Assembly (NCBI RefSeq): GCF_040436345.1
Contig: NC_133216.1
Span: 3,190,533 to 3,254,532, forward strand
Source: Pagrus major
Taxonomy: Eukaryota > Chordata > Actinopteri > Spariformes > Sparidae
Reading direction: 5' to 3'
DNA: 64,000 bases
This document shows, in pieces, positions 23,016-31,495 of the stretch. The notes under the pieces were generated by a model, which was given only the letters and a program-made list of their open reading frames with translations, was not told the origin of the DNA and searched no databases. Every line of letters begins with the position of its first letter. Positions within the stretch are counted from its first letter, which is position 1. A program made the translations under genes and the position numbers.

Positions 23016-24456
23016 ACTGAACAACTGACAGAGGAGAGGTAGTGACTCTTTACACTGTCAGTCTACTTCATGGGTTGGGACTTAAACAGAACAAGAGCCT
23101 GTAGAAGAGTGTGTGAATCTACAGAAACTTAATAAAGAAATTACAGTTTTACACTAAGGCTGACAAAGACTATTTACACTTTTAATTGATAAATAACATA
23201 TTTCCCATGATGCAATGCTCTATCCCCACACCACATGCTGACCTAAACCACCAGTTTTAACCGTTTAACCACCAACAAATGAGCAACAGCCTAACAGCAT
23301 GCTCAAATGAGCCAAAGCTAAATCACACTGCACTGACATGTTGTTTATCTACATTTAAAAATCAGAGGAGAGAATGAAAACACCAAAGTTACACGTTTTA
23401 CCCCCTCACATTAAAACCACTTCCTGTTTCTTTGTTCCCGTTTCTTGTTCCCTGCTTGTGGCAACTGACTTTCCTGCTACTGCCACCTATTGGTCTGGAC
23501 TGTGAACAGCAGCAGGGCTCCACAGAGGGTTGTGTGACTGCAGGTTTGTGTTCCAACAACCAAACAGCACACCTGATAATCAACTGTTTGAAGATGGGGA
23601 TCAGTTGACTGAGTGAGGGAGGGCTGGAATGGAGGAGGACTGACGCTGGAGCATCAGAGGCTTCAGAGTAGGAATCGACGATATATTGTTATTGTATCTA
23701 TATCTAGATGTGAACATGCGACTTTTCAGCACAGGTGGCAACATCGTAACTTGTCAGCGGTCCTGTCTGAAGCCAGCAATGGTTGATAAACTCGTCTTCC
23801 TAGCAAAAAATACTGCCTTTATTTTGTACAGTGTTTGCTGATTTAGGAATTCAACATGTTCTGCATCTGTTTGTAGCCTTATTTGTGTAGGAAAGTTTAC
23901 AATAAGTTAAAAAAGTTTACAATGAAGAGTTTACAGTAAGTGCTGTTTACAATAAGTGCTATACATCTGTGAAGCACTGTGTCAAAGCAGAGCACAGTAA
24001 AATACAATGTCCATTTTTATTTATTTTGATGCAGCAAAAGACTTCATTTTCACTTTTGTTACATTAAAATATTGTTGCGGTAGAGGTTGCAGAAGAATGT
24101 TTGATTTTAATCAGACAGTAATTGGTCCGTTGTGATCAATAAAATATTTTATTAACTGCATTTACTATGTACATTTGCTATTATGATGGCAATTTGTTTT
24201 TTTATTTGCTTAATTTTCACTGTTGCTACACTTTATAATATAATTGTTCTAACAGAGCTATTGACTGATTTCACATTCAGAGTATGATTTATTTAATATG
24301 TGAGAGGCTATAATTTATGCAGTGGTACGCTATTTATATAATATAGACTTTGCTGTTTAAGATGATGAGCTTTACAATGAGCATATGAGACTTTGATGTA
24401 GTGACATTTCTTAATACAGCTGTCAGTTATACTTGAATTTTCTTTTGACACGTTAT
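23016..24456. repeat. Spacer between U2 copy 2 and U1 copy 2
   Basis: Collinear with 18048-20738 once the hAT element is removed. The empty hAT site is at about 23680-23700. No gene is seen apart from regulatory words of the snRNA genes. Confidence 0.7.
23202..23220 (-). promoter_or_regulatory. SPH/ZNF143-like distal element of U2 copy 2
   Basis: TTCCCATGATGCAATGCTC on the plus strand, 187-205 bp upstream of the U2 start. Confidence 0.6.
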
Positions 24457-24620
24457 CAGGGGAGAGCGCGAACGCAGTCCCCCACTACCAGAAATTATGC
24501 AGTCGAGATTCCCACATTTGGGGAATTCGCAGGGGTCAGCACAACCGGAGTGCAATGGCTGAGCCTCGCCCTGGGTGAACCACCTTCTTGATCATGGTAT
24601 CTCCCCTGCCAGGTAAGTAT
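24457..24620 (-). ncRNA. U1 snRNA, copy 2
   Basis: Full-length 164-nt U1, identical by eye to copy 1, with the same 3' box and upstream spacer. Confidence 0.96.
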
Positions 24621-24825
24621 GAGTTGTACAGCTCAGAGGCAGGGACCTCTTTCACACACATACCATGTTGATGGATGGTGCAATCTATACTATCTAGAAA
24701 TTACCAGAACCAGAGGTCATAAAAAAAGGGTGTGTATATCTGCAGGACCTTCATACAGAAAATACAGTTTTGTACTGAGGCTGACAATGATTATTTACAT
24801 TTTACTTGATAACTAATGGTTGTAC

Positions 24826-24844
24826 TTCCCATCATGCAATGCTG
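24826..24844 (-). promoter_or_regulatory. SPH/ZNF143-like distal element of U1 copy 2
   Basis: TTCCCATCATGCAATGCTG on the plus strand, 206-224 bp upstream of U1. Confidence 0.6.
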
Positions 24845-25430
24845 TTTTCCCACACCACACATTAACCTAAAACCTCACATTGTATCTATTTTTCCTCCAA
24901 CAAATGAGCAACAGCACATTTGAGCCTTACAAAAGAGCCTTAGTTTAAATAATACTGCTATGAGATGTTTGATTTACATTTAAAATTCAGAGAAAATAAT
25001 AAAAGACACAAATCACATGTTCCCCCACCCCCGTCACATTACAACCACTTCCTGTTTCTTTGTTCACTGCTAGTGTCAACTGACCCTCCTGATACTGCCA
25101 CCTATTTGTCTGGAGGGTGAACGACAGCAGGGGTGTGTGGCTGCAGGTCTTTATTCAAACAAATCAAGAGCAAATCTGATTAATAAACCATTTCAAGACT
25201 AAGTTCAATCGATTAAGTAAGTTTAGCCTGGTGTGCTCCTGATTGGTTGGAAGGAATACCTGCAGCCAAATGGCCTTTTATGGAATAGTTTGGACGTGCC
25301 TGATGTATTAGTATAATACACAAACATTATAACCTTCATGAAGGGAGGTTTCATTTCAGGACTGTTGCATTAGATTGCATTAGTTTAAGCTAGATGAACT
25401 AGTATACACTTAAATGATTGTCTATATCTA

Positions 25431-26058
25431 TTAGGCTTTCCACCGATCTAATCGGCTATATCAGATCGGCCGATATTTTGCATTTTATGCAATTTGTGAG
25501 ATCGGCTGTAATGTCTTAATTCGCCGATCCAATCAATGACGTCATTGTCGTGCTGAAACTCCCCGCAGATGCTCCCGTTGCATAGATTGCAGACGGCCTG
25601 TGTCCCACCCATCCCACCCACTCCGAAGAAGCTCCACACCACCGACATGCCTGCCCGAACCCGACAGCTAGTTTTGAGCCCTGTCACGATGCGACGGACA
25701 ATAAAGTTTTTTGAATCTTGAATCATTAGCTGTCGGATTCAAACAAACACGCCAGCGGTGCGGGACCCTCCCCAAAGCGAATGAGACAGACACAACCCAA
25801 ACCACCCGCAATCCGTCAACACTAGAGTACCTCACGGGGGAGCATCTGCAAAATGCCCCAACACGACAAACGTCATCAGGCACCTGGATTCAAGACACAG
25901 AGCGTGGAAAAAGAAAAGCAAACTACTTTAGACAGTAGCTACCCGTCCGTATAGCCGTGACAGTGAGAGGGCAAGGGGTGACACAAGGAAACTTATGGAG
26001 TTTATCATGCTGGCCGACCTGCCATTTAATATTGTAGAGAACCCCGCATTTCAACGCT
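25431..26058 (+). mobile_element. Partial hAT element between U1 and U2
   Basis: Extra sequence compared with the paralogous spacer at 36921-37072, which has about 150 bp of other sequence there. It starts TTAGGCTTTCCACCGATC and runs through GATCGGCCGATATTTTGC, words typical of a teleost hAT family. Near its right end it encodes a hAT-like N-terminal stretch on the plus strand (LMEFIMLADLPFNIVENPAF). No right terminal repeat was found, so it is truncated. Confidence 0.6.
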
Positions 26059-26360
26059 GATAGAATCCAATCAATCACTACAAGGACTTAATAAATGGAT
26101 ATTTCACATTGTCGTCAAATGTGGAAGGGGCAGTTGCATTCATATAACATGACACCACTCTGCAGAGGACGGGTCTGATTGCAATCTACATTTTTGGCCA
26201 CTAGATGGTGCACTGAGCTTGAAGGCAAAGCCCCACTGCAGCTGCAATATCACTAGACTGCTGGAGGAATATTAACACAGCAGCATTCACAATAAGGTAA
26301 ATAACAACAGCTAATCACTGTAATATAACGAAAGTGTATTATTTTTAGACATTGAGAGGG

Positions 26361-26548
26361 GGGTGCACCGGTCCTGGAAGTACTGCAATACCAGGTCGAT
26401 GCGTGGAGTGGACGGAGCAAGCCCCTATTCCATCTCCCTGCTCCAAAAATCAATTTAATATATGGTCCCCGGGTAGGGGACGTATCAGATATTAAACTGA
26501 TAAGAACAGATACTACACTTGATCTTAGCCAAAAGGCCGAGAAGCGAT
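26361..26548 (-). ncRNA. U2 snRNA, copy 3 (canonical stem III)
   Basis: Full-length U2. It differs from the other three copies by two adjacent bases: stem III reads GGAGCA, the usual vertebrate form, instead of GGAATA. The 3' box is GTCTAAAAATAAT. The upstream region is unlike that of copies 1 and 2: no SPH site is seen near -210, but a CCAAT word lies near -235 (GGCCAATAGG at about 26777). Confidence 0.95.
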
Positions 26549-26559
26549 ACTAAACAACT

Positions 26560-27866
26560 GACAGAGGAGAGGTAGTGACTCTCGACAACGTCAGTCTACT
26601 TCATGGTTTGAGACTTGAGCTAAAACTTTTTGCATCACCATACAAGACAGGAAAATGTGCATTTCAGATAATGTACCACTGGTGCCGATTTGCAGCGATA
26701 TTACCATTAAATCATTAAAAACTAGCGTTCGCAAACGCACCTTCTCGTTGCGTTCAGGGCACGTGGTACGCTCTCGGCCAATAGGAAGTTAAAGATTAAA
26801 ACATCACATTTCCTTTTACAGACGCATTTAACATATTAATATATGCAACTGTGTGTTAACACTCCTTCAGTGTAACTCGATGACGCACACTGAACTTCAG
26901 CGTTTGAGGAGAATAATGTTTTTACGCTTTAATAACGTTACTCAGTTCACAGCAACAGGTTCAGCTCCTCCTCCAGCAGAGGAGAGTCACTGCACGTTGC
27001 GCTTCACGGCCTGTAGTCTCAAGCATGAACACCTGGCAATGCAATCCTTCTTCGGTTAAAGTTTACCGGAGACACCATGCTCTGCTGCTCATTCAAAACA
27101 GATAATTATTCAATAACCACTCCGTAAAAGCGGCGGTATAATGAAAATGATGCCATTCGTCCATTACGGTCACGCCACTTACAAACTATCAGTTTCAAAA
27201 TGGCGGACAACTTTTGCGGAGTCCTCAAACGGCTACACGCAGATGCAACTGACATTCTTGGTCAACAATAATAACACAAGTTAAATGGCAGTGTACTGCT
27301 TTGTTAATTACATATACAGAACATGTCTCCTGTGACAAACATAGACTTGAATTTTGAAGAAATTCGCTGCAACTTCACTGACATGGCGGCCATGGAGGTG
27401 ATGTAACCCGCTGTTAACGAGGGAGACTCGAAGTCAGTCTGGATTAAGCTCCCATTAAAGCTTGTATGACAACTCCCCCTGACAATAACCTTTGACAATT
27501 TGTACAAGTCAGTTTCTGCTGTATGAAAGTGACAAATATAGCAACAACACGATAATTACCTTTAGCCCGCTTGCTAACATGGTAGTTAACGGTCACTCGG
27601 CTAATCACAGCACGTCCAGCGGTCAGACGCTCAAAAATAGCGGACAGCAATTTCCAAGAGTTGACACGATATTCTGTCTTCAATAAATTTAATGTTAGAC
27701 GGTAAAAATTAACTCACCGAAGTTTTCTTCCACTTCTCTGGCGTCCTTTAGTGAAGTAATCCGGTGACAGTTGACGGCCGCAGCTACCCGATGATGTAAG
27801 ATGGCGTCTCGAACTTGCGCTTGACCCCGCGAGGAAGGAGCCGTGTGCAGATACAGGCCGCGCGCA
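26560..27866. repeat. Left copy of the U2 upstream flank (pairs with 37596-38702)
   Basis: About 1.3 kb that aligns by eye with 37596-38702 at high identity, with a few indels (the right copy lacks about 150 bp around 27370-27560). It contains several AAGATGGCG/AAATGGCGG words resembling YY1 sites and GC-rich sequence at its right end, which suggests a promoter-bearing ancestral segment. Identical short ORFs in both copies are not supported as genes. Confidence 0.7.
27718..27866 (-). other. Candidate first coding exon, family not recognised
   Basis: A minus-strand frame is open from the GC-rich edge of the duplicated flank down to a good donor (CTTCG|GTGAGTT at 27718/27717). It includes the words LYLHTAPSSRGQ, DAILHHRVAAAV and HRITSLKDAREVEENF. 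The paralogous copy at 38554-38702 keeps the frame, and by eye more of the differences there are silent than not. No ATG is visible inside, and I do not recognise the protein. It could be the 5' exon of a lost or unannotated gene. Confidence 0.3.
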
Positions 27867-27949
27867 CCTTTTTTTTCTCCAAATCTTTATTGTCTAATAT
27901 TTAGCATACAAATCCAATTCTGTGTAATATGCCAAAGTTATAAAAAAAA

Positions 27950-28010
27950 TTAAGATAGATAGATACTGTATTGATCCTGAGGGAAATTTAGACATCCAGT
28001 AGCTTATATG
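27950..28010 (-). mobile_element. Short LINE 3' tail fragment
   Basis: The plus strand reads GATAGATAGATACTGTATTG followed by ATCCTGAGGGAAATTTAGAC. This matches, from memory, the tail of common fish LINEs in minus orientation. Only about 60 bp remain. Confidence 0.45.
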
Positions 28011-28368
28011 ACATACAAAACACAAATGCAAACGATAAAATGTGTAATATTTAATGATATTGCTGTACGCAGGACCTTTATTTTGAAATACCTGAAACGG
28101 AAACGTTTTGTGTAGCAGCGGGAAATAAAACAAAGAAGCTGAAAAGTGAAGCGCCCGAAAAATCTGTGTTACCTGGGTTTATTAACAAATAGAGTTACAA
28201 CATGGTGTCAGAGTAATCGTAAGCAGTTAGACTACGAACCCACTTGAATTGTAATATAAAAAAGAAGAAGAAAAATGCATAGTGTTGTCTAACGCTAGAC
28301 AAAGCGACCGATATAGCCCGCTACCTACGAGCTAGCTAAGGTGCAGCTAAAGGCTATGGCCACCGACG

Positions 28369-28540
28369 GTAAGCCTTCATACACGTTTATGATTCTTCAC
28401 CAAACACCTCATATATCTGTTTGACATCATGCCTTTATCAGGACCAAATACACAGAATGAGGAGCCTTTTTTATTGTAATTTTAATTGTGACGTCTGGCA
28501 CAAGTTTCCCACACTGCCTTGTTTCTTTGTCAGCACTTAA
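28369..28540 (+). repeat. Duplicated piece of vstm5 intron 1
   Basis: Matches the start of vstm5 intron 1 (40450-40905, with internal loss): shared GTAAGCCTTC at the donor, CACCAAACACCTCATAT / CTCCAAACACCTCATAT, GCCTTTATCAGGACCAAATA and CCCACACTGCCTTGT. The match starts at the splice donor. Just before it lies a different ATG-bearing sequence (ATGGCCACCGACG), not vstm5 exon 1. Confidence 0.7.
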
Positions 28541-28571
28541 GAGTTCAGTTAATCACCCTGCAGGTATCTTG

Positions 28572-30728
28572 TGTTAACAAACAGAAGGTACATTTAAAAC
28601 AAAAGAATAAAGTTTTATTTAGATGCTTTGACACTGTAATCATGTACAATACAGCTTATACCCTTGTTGTTTTTTTTAAAGAAAAAAGTAGGTAGGCAAG
28701 TAGGTAAAATCCTGACTGACACTACAGGTGAATAACGTGGATCTAATGTACCTGTTCTGAACTGTACCTGTGCAAAAAGCAATAAAAACACAATCTAATA
28801 AAAAGAAGTTGATTCCTCAGTTGATAAATTACAATGAGACAATTACTTTTTGTATTTCATGTTCTTATATTTTGTGTTCAAGACCAATTAAATATGCATT
28901 AATTTATATTTTATTATATGTTTCTTCATGTAGGGACAAGTATTTAAGATTAACTAGTGCCACACACCCACAGCATGGACCTCTTAAATACACAAGGGAC
29001 AACACAAACACACAACTCTACAATAAATATGTTTAAGACAAATACAGACGATATAAAACACCAGATCAACATGTTTCGGAAGCAAAATAACCCAACTGCA
29101 TGTGCTTTCTTGCCAGCAGGTTTCTGGACATCCATGCGGAGCCCACAGGTCAGTGGCAGCGCTGCACTCCCAGAGCAAGTTCCTCAACGACTCGGGCTCG
29201 CCACAACCCGGTCGGGGGCAGGTGGCTGATGATGACATGCCCCGGGAGTGCATAACGGACCTGACCGGGAGGACCTGATGAGCCACCATCCAGGACAGAT
29301 CCCGTAGTCTGTTGAGGGAACCGCAAAAGAGAGAGAAGGGAGCAGTGGTTAGTTGAAAGAAAAATGTAACTGCACCGTTAAAACTGGATTTGAGAATTCA
29401 ACTTAATCCTGCGAACGTTAGATTTTCTTCTACTGTGAAAACAAGTTTACAGACCAGAACAGCTTCCTACCTGTAGGTTCCAGATGTTTTCACTTTCTTC
29501 AGAGATCCTCTCGACTGTGTGGCCCATTAAGGAGATCAGCATGTTGAGCAGCAGGATGTAAGTGAGGACGATGTACAAGATGAGCAGGATGTAGAAGACC
29601 CCCTTGTACTGAACGTGAACTTGAACAGCTCCAGGATTGTATAACCGATGTCATTGAAACTCGGCTTCTTGCACTCGAACGGCTCGGCTTTAAACATCCT
29701 TCCTTGTGCCTGTGTGTCATTGGTCGTATTTTCAGGATCTGGAAAGGAGTCGTCTATGAGGGCGACGATGGCTGTGGAGGAGGAGGAAGAGTTAAGTCAG
29801 AAGTCTTCACCTTGGAAAACATCTGAAGTCTTTATTCTGCAGAATGGAAGTCTTACCAGCAGAAAATCCAAAAAGCAGGACGGAATAGACACATAAAAAG
29901 TGAAGCAGGTCACCGAGGATCATTTAAAAAGAGAGAGACACCTTAAAAGGAACCGTTCACCCAAAAAAATATAAAATTCACTCATTATCTACTCACCCAA
30001 CATTTCTGGACCTTCCCAGAAAAACAACTGAAGCTGGGACTTGTTTTAAAATGTAAAAAAACATTTACACACTCGATGTGTGATCGACTCATGAACGCTT
30101 TTAGCTCAGCAAGTCTCCATGTTTTGTGGACTAAAAAACTTCACCCAACCGTCCATCAGCATGGGGCCGAGTAGATAATGACTGAATTTTCATTTTTAGG
30201 CAAACACATCCCCATTTGTTTATAGCCTCTCAAGTATTAGAGGACGTTGATCCAGGCGAGAAGACGAGGAAGCTGAGGTACTCTCTCCATCCACAGCCGT
30301 ACAGAACGGCACAGAGCAGAAGGAACGTGGCCTGCAGGAAGCTGCAAACAAAGTAGTAAAGAAAACGATGATATTAAAAATGTTTGGGAATTAAAGTTTC
30401 TCCGAGCAGCGCTTACAACAGAATGTCACTGAATCCATCTGTGTACAGAGCCTTTTCCTCTTAATTATCTGTGGATTTAAACAGACGTAGAAACACGAGT
30501 TATGTTTGAAATTAATTCAAGTCTTTTGTGTAAATTCCACTTTTCTTACTGCTTTGTAGAAAAACCACACTGCTCCAAAGACGCTGATGGCCTCACCAAG
30601 GCTGTGGAAGTAGTGGGGGACGTCTTCGATGGCAAACGGTGGCTGCAGATCAGAAGGTAAGGAGTCTTTTCTTTCTGAGGCTGGAGAATTTATTAAAATC
30701 ATAGTTTGTTCAAGGATGTGTTTTAGCC
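28572..30728 (-). pseudogene. Partial trpv1 duplicate, broken
   Basis: Copies trpv1 from about 350 to 4440 with a large internal loss (about 1000-2834, replaced by a Tx1 LINE fragment). Remnants of five exons are readable: 29471-29771 (S6/pore exon), 29857-29923 (S5), about 30205-30345 (S3-S4, truncated), about 30418-30466 and about 30550-30645. A 34-bp deletion near 29610 removes the selectivity filter and shifts the frame. The acceptor of the S5 exon has lost its AG. The copy ends at the hAT element at 30729. It cannot make a channel. Confidence 0.85.
29100..29345 (-). mobile_element. Tx1/L1-clade LINE fragment inside the trpv1 duplicate
   Basis: The same LINE stretch as 17400-17833 but shorter, with internal loss. 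Words on the minus strand are MVAHQVLPVRSVMHSRGM, CPRPGCGEPE and LLWECSAATDLW, the zinc-binding end of a Tx1-type ORF2. It sits exactly where the trpv1 duplicate lacks about 1.8 kb. Confidence 0.7.
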
Positions 30729-31183
30729 TAGGGGTGGGCGATATGGCAAAAATATCATATCACGATTTTTTAAAAATAAAATCACGATTTCGATTTTATC
30801 ACGATCTTAAATCAAAAAAAGAAAAACAGACAATTTAGGCCAAAGAACCTTTCTGAACTGATTTTAATTTAAATATTTGCAGTTTTGCCAACATATACAT
30901 GTAAACATACTAAAAGGTAAACAACAACACTCTGATAAAGTGCACTTTTGCAACATAAAAGGTAGCTTTCAATAAACATGAAAGTAAAATATCAATGAAG
31001 ACATTACTGTTTGTTTTATTCAACACAGTCATTTTAACAGGATTTAAGTATATCCAAACACTAAATAGCTCATTGAAAAGGGTCAAATAAGTCCGTCAGT
31101 GGTCGGACTATCCGACGGGGGGGTGGGGTCGTCTACACATTCTAATCGTTCACGATCTAATATCGTCATATCGCACACCCCTA
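30729..31183. mobile_element. Non-autonomous hAT-type element
   Basis: 455 bp with inverted ends: left TAGGGGTGGGCGATATGGC, right complement TAGGGGTGTGCGATATGAC. No coding sequence. The left flank is trpv1-like, but the right flank is not. No target-site duplication is visible, so one side was rearranged after insertion. Confidence 0.75.
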
Positions 31184-31495
31184 CTCTGCAGCAATGTTAG
31201 TTTTGACTCATATTGCTCCTGACCCATGACATCACTACATGGCATCATAACATGTCCCTTTATGTTCTTAACTAAACTCTGGTCCTGTGAGCACTCAATT
31301 GCTTTGCCCAACATTATTTTCAGGTGATACATTTTAGACATATTTCTATAGATGTCACCTTGTTAATGCCTTTTAAAGTTTGAAGTATATACAATTAATG
31401 TCTCAATAAAACATGTCTCAGAGAAAGTTACATTTGACAGTTTTTACACACATGGTTATACCGCTGCTAAATGGTTAGCATGTTTTCATCATCAG

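Noticed and set aside
26853-27059. 68-codon plus-strand ORF, repeated at 37890-38096
   Set aside because: Near-identical in both copies only because the whole flank is a recent duplicate. No splice or family support.
28060-28240. Possible long-terminal-repeat end followed by a primer-site-like TGGTGTCAGA
   Set aside because: Too short and no paired repeat, coding part or target duplication was seen. At most an unplaceable fossil scrap.
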